Positions 24,364 through 33,721 of a DNA stretch of 64,000 bases are shown piece after piece. The DNA is from an uncultured Ruminiclostridium sp. Its GTDB lineage: Bacteria; Bacillota; Clostridia; Oscillospirales; Ruminococcaceae. A program made the translations under genes and the position numbers. The notes under the pieces are model-generated. The model ran no database searches and was not told the origin of the DNA. It saw nothing but the letters and a program-made list of their open reading frames with translations. How positions within the stretch are numbered: the first letter of the stretch is position 1; the number at the start of each line of letters is the position of its first letter. Location: positions 1-64,000 of the forward strand of contig CANRFO010000001.1 in NCBI GenBank assembly GCA_947629925.1, read 5' to 3'.

Positions 24364-25710
24364 TCACCCTATAAGTATCTCGCAGTCGGGGAGGACCTTA
24401 TCCTTTTCAGTCTCGGTTTTTCCTGCGGTAAGAGTGAGCAGCATGGAAACGGGTCCCACGCGTCCCACAAACATTGTAAAACAAAGTATGAGCTTTGTCG
24501 CGATCCCCGCCTGAGCGGATACTCCCGTGCTGAAGCCTGTTGTAGTAAAGGCGGATACCACCTCGTACAATATATCCACTTCGGGCATTTCGGGATTTAT
24601 CAGATATATCGCGGCGAAGGCGATTATCATGAACCCTACCGACAGGACAAGCACCGTTACCGCTTTGTAAATGAGCCTTTTGTGAACGCGGTGTCCGAGG
24701 AGGGAAGCGTCGTCCCGTCCCTTTATGACAGCGGCGACGGTAGCTATAAGTATGGCGAGGGTAGTGACCTTCAGACCGCCCGCCGTGGAGCCGGGGGCGG
24801 CTCCTATAAACATCAGCAGGATAGTCCCCAGCTTGGCAAAGTCATTTGCCGTAGGCATATCGGCGATGGAAAAGCCCGCCGTCCTTGCGGAGAAGCTGGA
24901 GAACGCCGAGGAAAGAACAAGCTCGCCTGCGCTCATATCCGAAAAATGCTCTCTGTAAATTATGCTCACTATAAGATATATCAGAAATCCCAGAATAAGC
25001 ATTATGCCGCTCATGGCAAGGACAAGCTTCGTATGCATAAGAAGCCGTTTGGTCTTGCGGTAATTCGCCAGATTATCCCACACGACGAAGCCTATACCGC
25101 CGAGGAATATCAGCAGCATCATCACGATAAGCACCTGCGGCTTGTCGGAGTATGCGGTGGGTCCCGCTTCGCCCATTACGTCAAAGCCCGCGTTGCAGAA
25201 TGAGGACACCGCCATGAATATCGCCGCGAAAACGCCGTAGGCTCCGTATTCGGGGACAAAGGTGAGCGCCATTATCGCCGCCCCCGCAAGCTCCATTCCG
25301 AGGGTGTAGCCGACAATGCGGGTAAAAAGGCGTTTTGAGCCTGCAAAGCCGTTCACGCTCACGTCGCCCACAACGGCGTTGGCTTTTATAAGACCTATCT
25401 TCCTGCCCATGGCAAAGTTGAAGAAGGTAACGATAGTCACCAGACCCAGACCGCCGATCTGCATGAGCAGAAGTATCACTGTCTGACCGAACATAGTCCA
25501 GTATGAGAAGGTGTTGTAAAGGGATATGCCTGTCACGCAGGAAGCGGACACGGCGGTAAACAGACAGTCTATCATGTCTGTCCACTTTCCCTCTTTTGAA
25601 GAAATGGGCAGCCACAGAAGCAGCGTTCCCACAAGCACAACGCACAGCAGGCTCAGCGTCAGCGTTCTTACGGGGCTGAGCTGCTTTTGCTTTTTCTTTA
25701 TTATAGGCAA
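24364..25710 (-). CDS. TrkH/KtrB-type potassium uptake membrane subunit
   Basis: The 448-residue channel has the four-fold membrane-pore-membrane repeat of Ktr/Trk K+ transporters. The pore glycine segments are visible: CVTGISLYNT, FCNAGFDV, GSTAGGLK and TTTGFSTG. Length and lack of extra N-terminal helices fit KtrB better than TrkH. The regulatory KtrA/TrkA subunit is not adjacent. The start abuts the stop of the upstream GT-C-like gene, so the two are probably co-transcribed. Confidence 0.93.
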   Translation of the reverse strand: MPIIKKKQKQLSPVRTLTLSLLCVVLVGTLLLWLPISSKEGKWTDMIDCLFTAVSASCVTGISLYNTFSYWTMFGQTVILLLMQIGGLGLVTIVTFFNFAMGRKIGLIKANAVVGDVSVNGFAGSKRLFTRIVGYTLGMELAGAAIMALTFVPEYGAYGVFAAIFMAVSSFCNAGFDVMGEAGPTAYSDKPQVLIVMMLLIFLGGIGFVVWDNLANYRKTKRLLMHTKLVLAMSGIMLILGFLIYLIVSIIYREHFSDMSAGELVLSSAFSSFSARTAGFSIADMPTANDFAKLGTILLMFIGAAPGSTAGGLKVTTLAILIATVAAVIKGRDDASLLGHRVHKRLIYKAVTVLVLSVGFMIIAFAAIYLINPEMPEVDILYEVVSAFTTTGFSTGVSAQAGIATKLILCFTMFVGRVGPVSMLLTLTAGKTETEKDKVLPDCEILIG

Positions 25711-27591
25711 TCAGCTCTCTCCTTTCGGTGTTTCGGCGACAGGCTCCAACGGCTCTTCCTCCGCGCCGTTCTGCGCCTGAGCGTAAGCGACGGGGCGCTC
25801 GCCGTAGGCGTAAATGCGGTAGCTGTCGGTCTGTCCCATGTATACGACGGGAAGACGCTCCTGCCCCTGAAGATAAAGCCTTGCTCCTATCGGGACCACA
25901 ACGTAGGTGTTGCCCCGTATCTCCGACGGAAGCGCCGCCGAATAAACATTTATGTTCTGATTGATATACTGTATCATCATGACGCTGTCCCCGCCGCACT
26001 GATACATTGTGACTCCGGGGGCGTCAGTGTTGTTGAAAAGCTTTTCCGAAAGGGTGATATATTCCGCGTTGTGAGCCATGCTGTAATCCCTTGCAGTGGG
26101 AAGATATGCGAAAAGTCCGAAGCAGAGGCTGTATATCGTCACTGCCGTCACGGCTCCCGCCGCTACAAGCTTTTTAAGGTTCTTCGCGCAGGAAACTATG
26201 ACTAAAAGCACCGCCATAAGGCACATCGAACAGCTTATGCCTGCGATGAGCCCTGTGGAGCTTATCTGAGAGCCCACCTTTTCGCCGATGAGGGCGGGTA
26301 TCAGTCCCAGTATCATATCGGCGCTTCCCGCAGGCGCTTCAAGCACATTCTGCCGCGCGGCGGCGTAAAAGCCGATGTATACGATGGCGGCGGAGATTAT
26401 GCCGCCTGATATTTCCGAAAGGGTAAGCTCCCTTGTGAACACGAAAACAAGCACCAGCAGTACCGTAAAAGGCATTACGCTGTCGCTGAAGCGGCTGAAC
26501 AGGAGAGTATCCTGAGACATACCGAAGTCCGCCTGCCCGAAGCGGGCGAAAACTCCCGCAAAGACCGTAAATATCGACAAAAACGCGGTGAATGTGACAA
26601 AAACCGACAGGGAGCTCGTTTTCGGCTCTCTCCCCGCGCGAAGGTCGGAAAGATATCTGACTCCCATAGCCGCAGTAAGCGAGATACCCAGAGCGGCAAG
26701 GCCCCATGAGCCGCAGACAGCACTGTAAAGCTGAGCGGCGAGAGCGGTGATGAACCGTATGAAGCCGCCGTCCGCAAACATTTCGGGAAGACCCGCAAAA
26801 AAGCTTTCCACCGTTCCCTCAAGCTCAAAAGGACTGTTGGCGCCCCGGAAGCTCTGCTGTACAAGGCAGGTGCAGACCTCCGCCATGGCGCAGAAGCCTG
26901 CAAGAGCGGCGATAAAGACGGGAAAATCGACAGTCTTTCTTTTAAACAGAAGCCTTGAAAGTATCACCGTGAACAAAAGGGCGAGTATAAGCGGGCAAAG
27001 GCGCTGATCGGCGCAGAAGGAGAGCGCCGCCGCAAACGCGGTGAGTATGGAAAAAGTGATCTTTGACGCACGTTTTTTTACCGTATCCGCTTTTAAAAGC
27101 AGATATATCACCAGCCACGGCATAAATACCGCCGCGGTCTCATTTATCAGAAACTTGCCGTAAACCACGGCGGTCATCCACCCGCCGCAGCATATTGCCG
27201 ACAGTATAGCCTGCCACCGTTTTCCCGTTCCCGCAAGAAGCAGCGCGCAGGAATATACGATAACAGGTATGAAGCTCAGCACGGCGCCGTTTGCCGCAAG
27301 CATCATGCGGTACTGAACGAACGGGTCGTCAGTGAAAAGCAGGGCGGGGATATAGATAAACGACTGCAAAAAGCCGCAGTATCCCGCCGAAAGGTCGGCG
27401 GCAGCCGACCAGTTTTCCCCGATGAACATATTCGCAACAGCGACGGACGTAAACTCATCAGGCTGGAGCGAGGGAAGATACGCCATGCTGCTTATTACCG
27501 TATGCATGGCGAAAAAAGCGAGATACAGCAGGATCATTATGCCCCTGTGTCCCGCTCTGCCGTATAGACGTTCCAGCAGCGCAGATCTCAT
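25711..27591 (-). CDS. Multi-pass membrane protein, GT-C glycosyltransferase-like
   Basis: The 626-residue protein has about 12-14 membrane helices and a final extracytoplasmic domain (about 500-600). Near the N-terminus, after helix 1, is LPSLQPDEFTSVA. An acidic DE in the first outer loop is typical of GT-C enzymes, which use polyprenyl-phosphate sugars. No family is certain. The gene directly precedes the potassium transporter gene and follows the RING-type protein gene. Confidence 0.7.
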   Translation of the reverse strand: MRSALLERLYGRAGHRGIMILLYLAFFAMHTVISSMAYLPSLQPDEFTSVAVANMFIGENWSAAADLSAGYCGFLQSFIYIPALLFTDDPFVQYRMMLAANGAVLSFIPVIVYSCALLLAGTGKRWQAILSAICCGGWMTAVVYGKFLINETAAVFMPWLVIYLLLKADTVKKRASKITFSILTAFAAALSFCADQRLCPLILALLFTVILSRLLFKRKTVDFPVFIAALAGFCAMAEVCTCLVQQSFRGANSPFELEGTVESFFAGLPEMFADGGFIRFITALAAQLYSAVCGSWGLAALGISLTAAMGVRYLSDLRAGREPKTSSLSVFVTFTAFLSIFTVFAGVFARFGQADFGMSQDTLLFSRFSDSVMPFTVLLVLVFVFTRELTLSEISGGIISAAIVYIGFYAAARQNVLEAPAGSADMILGLIPALIGEKVGSQISSTGLIAGISCSMCLMAVLLVIVSCAKNLKKLVAAGAVTAVTIYSLCFGLFAYLPTARDYSMAHNAEYITLSEKLFNNTDAPGVTMYQCGGDSVMMIQYINQNINVYSAALPSEIRGNTYVVVPIGARLYLQGQERLPVVYMGQTDSYRIYAYGERPVAYAQAQNGAEEEPLEPVAETPKGES

Positions 27592-27628
27592 TATCTTCCT
27601 CCGTATTGAACTCAGGCGGTCTTTCGCG

Positions 27629-28441
27629 TCAGCCGAAATATCCCGCCATGATAAATGTCATCACAGCCATGGAAAGCACGAACTGTACGCCGAGCGCCGC
27701 GATGACCCGCCCCCAGCTTCCTCGGCCCGCTTCGGAAAGCGCGTCGTAATATTCGGGGGTTTTTCCGTTGTTGTAAAGGACCCTTATCTCTTTTATCCTT
27801 TTCGACATTTTCAGAACGTAAAAATAATCTCCCAGAAGGCAAAGCGCCAGCATAAGCCCTATCCTTACATATCCTGCTATACCTGCCGCGGCGACGAGCG
27901 TCATATTTTCCGCGAGCTGCTCCACCATATCGGGGCGAAGGAAATATATCCCGTACATTATTATCTGAGGCAGCGACGTCAGAAAATCCACGAAAAGCGC
28001 CAGTATCCCCAGAGGGGTCAAGCCCTTGTAAAACTGGTAGTAAGGGACAAGTATGCCTGAAAAGATGTTAAAGCCCACCTTACGTCCGTTTGCCATCATA
28101 TCGCAGAGGGAAGCAAGGCGGAACATCTGCTGCGGTGAGCGGACGTTCATGTAAGCCGCCATTTCCCGCTCGCTGACGCCCATGTACTTTTCTTCCTCAA
28201 AATCCTTTTCCGCCGCAGCGGCGGCAGCCTCAAGAGCGTCAGGCTCCTCCTGCTCCTTTTCCTCCTCGGCGGGCTTCCACACAAAGCCCTCGCCGTGAAG
28301 GTGCGCGTAAGGACATTCGCCCTTTTCATGCCAGCAGCTTCTGTGAACGGGAGCGCCGCAGTCGGGGCAGTATACTATATCGTCGTCGTCCTTGAAAGGC
28401 TCGCGGCAGACTTCGCAAACCGTGCCGTTAAGTTTTCCCAT
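27629..28441 (-). CDS. Membrane protein with N-terminal prokaryotic RING-type zinc finger
   Basis: Residues 9-44 hold the metal-binding spacing CEVC...CPDC...H..C...C (CEVCREPF, YCPDCGAPVHRSCW, GECPYAH), matching the prokaryotic RING finger group. An acidic Ala/Glu linker follows, then a membrane part with about four helices (150-270) like small DUF2628-type proteins. No ubiquitin-like partner gene is near, so ligase activity should not be assumed; the finger may simply mediate protein contacts. Confidence 0.78.
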   Translation of the reverse strand: MGKLNGTVCEVCREPFKDDDDIVYCPDCGAPVHRSCWHEKGECPYAHLHGEGFVWKPAEEEKEQEEPDALEAAAAAAEKDFEEEKYMGVSEREMAAYMNVRSPQQMFRLASLCDMMANGRKVGFNIFSGILVPYYQFYKGLTPLGILALFVDFLTSLPQIIMYGIYFLRPDMVEQLAENMTLVAAAGIAGYVRIGLMLALCLLGDYFYVLKMSKRIKEIRVLYNNGKTPEYYDALSEAGRGSWGRVIAALGVQFVLSMAVMTFIMAGYFG

Positions 28442-28559
28442 AGTTATTTCCTCGCAAATATCGGGTCGTTTTTCCGCTTTTTTAAGCGGGCGTCACCTTA
28501 TCAGAATAGTATAGCAGATTTTTCCCCAAATTGCAAGAGGTAAAGCGGACATGATACCC

Positions 28560-28588
28560 TTGACATACTTATTTGAATGTGATATACT
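28560..28588 (+). promoter_or_regulatory. Promoter of the GT2-yfhO-coaX cluster
   Basis: TTGACA, 17 bp and TATACT form a near-consensus promoter about 190 bp before the GT2 start. The leader between them has no clear gene. Confidence 0.8.
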
Positions 28589-28774
28589 GATTTAGTATCT
28601 GCTTTTATGGGAACGCTGTTTATACGGTATTTTCCGTAAAATCAAATATATGTGAGATCCTGTGACCTTTTTGCCTTTAGGAAAGCTTCCGCCGGGGGGC
28701 GGCTGATATCTCGGCGGATCGGCGCGATACGGGCGTTTACATACGGAACCATACGAAAAAGGACGGAAAACATT

Positions 28775-29719
28775 ATGATGTCAATAATAATCCCCGCTTA
28801 CAACGAGGAGGAAAATATCGAAAAGACCGCCTCGGTGATAGGCGGGATAATGGAGGAAAACGGCATCGACTGCGAGGTAATTTTCGTGGACGACGGCTCC
28901 AAGGACAAAAGCTGGGAGATAATCGACCGTCTTTCCCGTGAAAAGGATTATATAAGAGGACTGAAGTTCTCCCGCAATTTCGGCAAGGAGGGGGCTATCT
29001 TCGCAGGGCTGAAAAACTGCCTTGGCGACTGCGCCGCCGTTATCGACTGCGACTTGCAGCACCCGCCTCAGCTTCTCCCCGAAATGTACAACCTGTGGAA
29101 GCAGGGCTATAAGGTAGTGGAAGCGGTCAAGGCTTCAAGAGGAAAAGAGGGCTTTATCTACAAGACCTTTGCAAAATGCTTTTACGGTATGATGAAAGGT
29201 TCTTCGGGGATAGACATGAAGGGCGCCAGCGACTATAAGCTGATGGACAGGCAGGTGGTGGACGCACTCAACGAACTGCCCGAAAGGATAACGTTTTTCC
29301 GCGCGCTGTCAAGCTGGGTGGGCTTTGAGACCGCAAAGATAGAATTCAACGTGGCGGAGAGAAATGCGGGCAAAAGCAAATGGAGCTTCAAAAAGCTGTT
29401 CAAATTCGCCATGTCCAACCTTACCAGCTTTACCAACGTGCCTATGCAGATAGTTACCGTGACGGGCGTGATATTCTTTATCGCCGCCATAGTCATCGGG
29501 ATACAGACCTTGGTGAAATTCTTCACGGGAACTGCGCAGGAGGGCTTTTCCACCGTCATTCTGCTTATCCTGCTCACAGGCTCGTTGATTATGATAGCTC
29601 TTGGAATCATCGGATATTATATAAGCAAGATATATGAGGAGATAAAGTGCAGACCGCGCTATATCCTCTCATACGACACAAATCAGCGCAAACGCGGAAA
29701 GGACAACGAAAATGAGTGA
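28775..29719 (+). CDS. Family 2 glycosyltransferase, DPM1/CsbB-like
   Basis: The start is the ATG at 28775 (or 28778) after AAGGACGG; the open frame upstream is not coding. The 314-residue enzyme has the GT2 fold (SIIIPAYNEEENI, FVDDGSKDKSW, DCDLQHPP) and two C-terminal membrane helices (about 230-300), as in CsbB/GtrB enzymes that load a sugar onto undecaprenyl phosphate. It overlaps the YfhO gene by 8 bp. In Bacillus and Listeria, CsbB and YfhO pairs decorate teichoic acids, so a wall-polymer modification is likely. Confidence 0.93.
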   Translation: MMSIIIPAYNEEENIEKTASVIGGIMEENGIDCEVIFVDDGSKDKSWEIIDRLSREKDYIRGLKFSRNFGKEGAIFAGLKNCLGDCAAVIDCDLQHPPQLLPEMYNLWKQGYKVVEAVKASRGKEGFIYKTFAKCFYGMMKGSSGIDMKGASDYKLMDRQVVDALNELPERITFFRALSSWVGFETAKIEFNVAERNAGKSKWSFKKLFKFAMSNLTSFTNVPMQIVTVTGVIFFIAAIVIGIQTLVKFFTGTAQEGFSTVILLILLTGSLIMIALGIIGYYISKIYEEIKCRPRYILSYDTNQRKRGKDNENE

Positions 29720-32700
29720 GACAACTCCCGTAACCGACGCAGTGGAAGCTCCCGCTGCGGCGAAGCCTAAAAAGGGCTTCGGCACAGTGGTAAAGGAATA
29801 CGCGGGCTATGCGAAAAACGGCGTAAAATACTTTTTCAGGAATGAAAATCAGATGTGGCTTTCTTTCCTGCTGCCCGCCCTGATACTGCTTTGCAGTTAT
29901 TTTATCTTCGGGGTCTGGCCCTTCGGGGCGGAAAGCGTTCTGTCCCTTGACCTGAACGGACAGTATGTTTACTACTACGACCATATGTACGACGTCATCT
30001 ACGGCGGAGAAAGCGTTTTCTATTCATGGAGCAGAAACCTTTCGGGCGAATGGATGGGCATTATGGGCTATTATCTGGGAAGCCCGTTCAACTGGATAGT
30101 ATGGCTTTTCCCAAGGAACTGCATACTTGAGGGCCTGCTCACCATGATGTGCGTCAAGGTGGGAGCTATCGGTCTTTGTATGTCGATATACCTTTCAAGG
30201 GCGAAAAAGATGAAAAAGCTGACAACGATCTTGTTCAGCATTTGCTACGCTCTGTGCGCCTATACCATAGTCCAGACGATGAACCCCATGTGGCTGGACG
30301 GCGTTATGTCGCTTCCCATTATCTGCCTCGGGATAGAGCGCTTTGTGGATCAGGGAAGGTTCCGCCTGCTTGTCGCCGCGTGGGTCTATGCTTTTGTGAC
30401 CTGCTTCTATATCGGCTTCATGCTGGCTATCTTCTCAATAATCTACTTCCTGTTTTACATGGTCATAACCCGCTGCGAAGAAGCGAGGGAGCATTTCTTC
30501 ACGAAATCCTTCGGCGCGCTGGGACTTGGCGTGACGGCGGTGCTTATCTCCTGCTTCATGCTCATACCTGTGTACGAGTCCCTTTCCTACGGAAAGTTCG
30601 AGTTTTCAACGCCCAACTATGAGCTGGTGGAAAACTTCCCGTTCATAGAGCTTTTCGACAAGATACTCCCCAACAGCTACGACACGGTGAGAATGACAGG
30701 GCTTCCCTTTATTTACTGCGGGGTAATAACTGTACTTCTGCTTCCCGCCTACTTCATGCTCAAAAAGGTAAGGCGCAGCGAAAAGATAGGCTATGCAGCG
30801 GTAATGCTGCTGCTTGTGCTTTGTATGTATATCCGCCCTGTGGATATGATATGGCACGGCGGTCAGATGCCCAACTGGCTCCCTTACCGCTATTCGTTCA
30901 TGCTGTCGTTCCTTATGATAGTCTGCGCGGCAAAAGCCTTCGACAATCTTAAAAAAGTTTCCACAGGCGTTATCGGCGGCACCTGCGCCGCATGGCTCGC
31001 GCTTATGATATATCAGGAGAGCATGGATAACTTTGTGCCCGACCTTAACAACGGCAGAGACACGCTGAACAACTTCTCCGTTATCCTCCCCGCCATGCTG
31101 ATACTGTTCACACTTACGGCAATGCTTTTGCAGCTCAGAAAGAGCTTCAACTACAACCTTAACGGAAAAAGCACGAAGATAATCTCCGTTGTGCTCATCA
31201 TAATAATATGCGGCGAAGCGATGTACAACACCGTGGGTCAGATAAGCACTCAGGACAAGGATATAGTTTATTCCAACCATGACAGCTATATAGACGTTAT
31301 TCCGCCCACAAGAGATGTTGTGAACGAAATAAAAGCAAACGACGACGGCTTTTACAGAATAGAGAAAAACTATTTCAGAACGGTGAACGACCCGCTGGCT
31401 ATCGGGGCTTACGGTCTTTCCCATTCTTCATCAACTCTGAACGCAAAGCCTATCGAGCTTCTGAAGCGCCTCGGCTTCACCGCAAGGAGCCACTACACCA
31501 GATACAGCGGCGCTACGCTTATAACGAGCAGTCTGTTCGGAGTAAAGTATATCCTTTCAACTCCCAACAACACCATAGACGACGTAAAGGCGGGGCTTGA
31601 GATAAGCGTGGATAAAAACGACTACGCTTTGCCGATATGCTATCTGGGCGACAACGATATTCTGGATCTTGAACTTACTCAATATGACCCGTTCACTGCT
31701 CAGACCGAGCTGCTGAATACGCTCACAGGCAACGATTATATGTACTTTGAGCGCATAACCGACACCGAGATGACGCCGAGGAACCTGCGGCAGGGCACCA
31801 CCAACGACGCTCACCACAGCTTCCATGTAGAAAAAGAGGGGGAGACCGCAAGTCTTACCTATGTGTTTAAAATGCCCAGAAGCGGCGCGCTTTACATGTA
31901 CCTCCCCTCTACCTATGAAAGAACGGTGAACCTTACCCTTAACGGCGTTTCAGCAGGCAAATACTTCGAGGGCGACAACAACTACATGAGAAATCTGGGG
32001 ACCTTTGAGGAGGGCGAGGAGATAACGCTTGTGATGACCCTCACAAAGGAAAACCTGTACTTCCGCGAGGCGCAGTTCGCCGTGTTCTATGAGGACAGCG
32101 CCAAGCTCTCGCTGTCACAGCTCCTTGAAGAAAATAAGGATACAAACTGCTACCTTGCTTCCGCAACTCACGTTGTTACCGAAGTTAACTGCGACGGAGA
32201 CAAGACCTTCTTCTCCACGATACCGAATGAAAAAGGCTGGAAGGTCTACGTCGACGGAGTTGAGACCGAGCCTGCCGAGGTGCTGGATTCGCTTATCGCA
32301 GTCCCGCTGAGCAGCGGCAAGCATAAGATAGAGATGAAATTTACCACCGCGGGTTATCCCGCCGCGGTAATACTGTCAGCAGCGGGCGTTATCATCTTTA
32401 TAGGAATTATCCTTTTGTGGCTCAGGCGCAATCCTGAGGACCGTGCAAAGCGCAGGGCGCACCGTATGTATATTTACAGCGGCGAAGCGCTGACAGACCT
32501 CAGAACGAAAGAGATAGAGGACAAGACAAAGCGCGAGGCGAAACGCCGCAGACAGCGGGAGGGATCGGAAGAAGATGATGACGAATACGAGGAAGTCCTT
32601 TTGTCCGTAAGCAATATCGGAGACGGCAGCGATGACGAATTTTCCGAAGATGAGGACGAAGCGGAGGAATTTGACGGCGAAGAGGAAGAAACCGACGAAG

Positions 32701-32750
32701 ATACGGCAGAGCCTGATGATGAAGCCTCAGAAGAAGACGAAGAAGAATAA
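29712..32750 (+). CDS. YfhO-family membrane glycosyltransferase with acidic tail
   Basis: The 1,012-residue protein has about 13 membrane helices, the early outer-loop segment SLDLNGQYVYYYDHMYD typical of YfhO, and a large extracytoplasmic domain (about 540-880). One last helix precedes a cytoplasmic tail in which residues 945-1012 are almost all Asp/Glu. YfhO proteins transfer sugars from the lipid carrier made by CsbB-type partners onto lipoteichoic acid. The acidic tail is unusual and may bind a basic partner or cations. Confidence 0.9.
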   Translation: MSETTPVTDAVEAPAAAKPKKGFGTVVKEYAGYAKNGVKYFFRNENQMWLSFLLPALILLCSYFIFGVWPFGAESVLSLDLNGQYVYYYDHMYDVIYGGESVFYSWSRNLSGEWMGIMGYYLGSPFNWIVWLFPRNCILEGLLTMMCVKVGAIGLCMSIYLSRAKKMKKLTTILFSICYALCAYTIVQTMNPMWLDGVMSLPIICLGIERFVDQGRFRLLVAAWVYAFVTCFYIGFMLAIFSIIYFLFYMVITRCEEAREHFFTKSFGALGLGVTAVLISCFMLIPVYESLSYGKFEFSTPNYELVENFPFIELFDKILPNSYDTVRMTGLPFIYCGVITVLLLPAYFMLKKVRRSEKIGYAAVMLLLVLCMYIRPVDMIWHGGQMPNWLPYRYSFMLSFLMIVCAAKAFDNLKKVSTGVIGGTCAAWLALMIYQESMDNFVPDLNNGRDTLNNFSVILPAMLILFTLTAMLLQLRKSFNYNLNGKSTKIISVVLIIIICGEAMYNTVGQISTQDKDIVYSNHDSYIDVIPPTRDVVNEIKANDDGFYRIEKNYFRTVNDPLAIGAYGLSHSSSTLNAKPIELLKRLGFTARSHYTRYSGATLITSSLFGVKYILSTPNNTIDDVKAGLEISVDKNDYALPICYLGDNDILDLELTQYDPFTAQTELLNTLTGNDYMYFERITDTEMTPRNLRQGTTNDAHHSFHVEKEGETASLTYVFKMPRSGALYMYLPSTYERTVNLTLNGVSAGKYFEGDNNYMRNLGTFEEGEEITLVMTLTKENLYFREAQFAVFYEDSAKLSLSQLLEENKDTNCYLASATHVVTEVNCDGDKTFFSTIPNEKGWKVYVDGVETEPAEVLDSLIAVPLSSGKHKIEMKFTTAGYPAAVILSAAGVIIFIGIILLWLRRNPEDRAKRRAHRMYIYSGEALTDLRTKEIEDKTKREAKRRRQREGSEEDDDEYEEVLLSVSNIGDGSDDEFSEDEDEAEEFDGEEEETDEDTAEPDDEASEEDEEE

Positions 32751-32781
32751 AATATCATAAAAAGGAGAAGGGAGCCGACCC

Positions 32782-33579
32782 TTGGCGGCGGCTACCCTGA
32801 AAGACATGATGATACTTGCAGTTGACGTAGGGAATACTAATATAGTTTTCGGCGTATTCGACGGGGAAAAGCTTCTGTTTGAATCGAGAGCCGACACAAA
32901 CCGTCACCGTATGGCGGATCAGTATTCGGTGATGATGGAGCAGATATTCTACCTGTACGAAATCGATAAGAAAAAAATAGACGGAGCGGTGATATCCTCG
33001 GTGGTAGCGCCTGTTTCCGACCAGCTTAAGATCGCCGTGCAAAGGCTTCTGGGGATAACTCCCCTTATGGTGGGCGCGGGGATAAAGACGGGGCTGAACA
33101 TTCTCATTGACGACCCGTCCTCTCTCGGCGCAGACCTTGCCTGCGGAGCGGCGGCGGCGAAGGAATTATATCCTCTGCCCTGCATAGTAATAGATTTAGG
33201 GACTGCAACAAAGGTGTACGCCGTGGACAAAAACGGCGCTATGATAGGCGGCATTATCGCTCCCGGCGTGAAGATATCCCTTGAGGCGCTGGCGGGCGGC
33301 ACTGCAAGCCTTCCTATGATAAGCCTTGAGGGCAAGACCGAGGTGATAGGCAAGAATACCGTGGACTGTATGCGCTCAGGCGTGCTTTACGGTCATGCGG
33401 GCATGCTGGACAGCTTTATTGACAGGTTCAAGGAAAAGTTAGGCGAAAACGCTTCGGTAGTGGGAACAGGCGGGTTCATCTCCGTGCTGAAGGACTACTG
33501 CCGTCACGATTTTGCGGTGGATCCGCAGCTTGTTATGGAGGGAATGAGGATAATCTACAACAAAAACAAAAAGAGCTGA
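32782..33579 (+). CDS. coaX: Type III pantothenate kinase
   Basis: CoaX phosphorylates pantothenate, the first step of coenzyme A synthesis. The ASKHA fold is clear: LAVDVGNTN for phosphate binding, DPSSLGADLACGAAAA, VIDLGTATKV and ISLEALAGGTASLP. A TTG at 32782 sits 7 nt after GGAG and is the best-placed start; the ATG at 32806 would give the usual family N-terminus but has a poor site. The next gene is an ECF-type vitamin transporter, supporting a shared pantothenate role. Confidence 0.94.
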   Translation: MAAATLKDMMILAVDVGNTNIVFGVFDGEKLLFESRADTNRHRMADQYSVMMEQIFYLYEIDKKKIDGAVISSVVAPVSDQLKIAVQRLLGITPLMVGAGIKTGLNILIDDPSSLGADLACGAAAAKELYPLPCIVIDLGTATKVYAVDKNGAMIGGIIAPGVKISLEALAGGTASLPMISLEGKTEVIGKNTVDCMRSGVLYGHAGMLDSFIDRFKEKLGENASVVGTGGFISVLKDYCRHDFAVDPQLVMEGMRIIYNKNKKS

Positions 33580-33600
33580 CCGTTTAAAGGTAAAATAAGA

Positions 33601-33702
33601 GGAATCGTCTTCGGCAGAAGTGCCGAAAGATTCCCGCAATAACGGGGTTCACGGCGTAAGCCGTTAATATAAAACCCGCGAGGCACTCTTTGGAAAAGAG
33701 GC
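33601..33702 (+). promoter_or_regulatory. Structured leader RNA before the ECF S-component gene
   Basis: Three consecutive stems fill the gap: GGAAT/ATTCC with inner CTTCGGCA/TGCCGAAAG; CGGGGTT/AACCCG with inner ACGGC/GCCGT; and CTCTTT/AAAGAG. The ribosome binding site AAGGAG follows, and the first strand GGAAT could in principle compete for GTTCC beside it. I do not recognise a known riboswitch class. Confidence 0.5.
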
Positions 33703-33721
33703 TTCAGCAAAGGAGTTCCAA

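Noticed and set aside
27629-28441. Bacterial ubiquitin-like ligation system
   Set aside because: A RING-type finger alone, without E1-, E2- or ubiquitin-like neighbours, does not support it.
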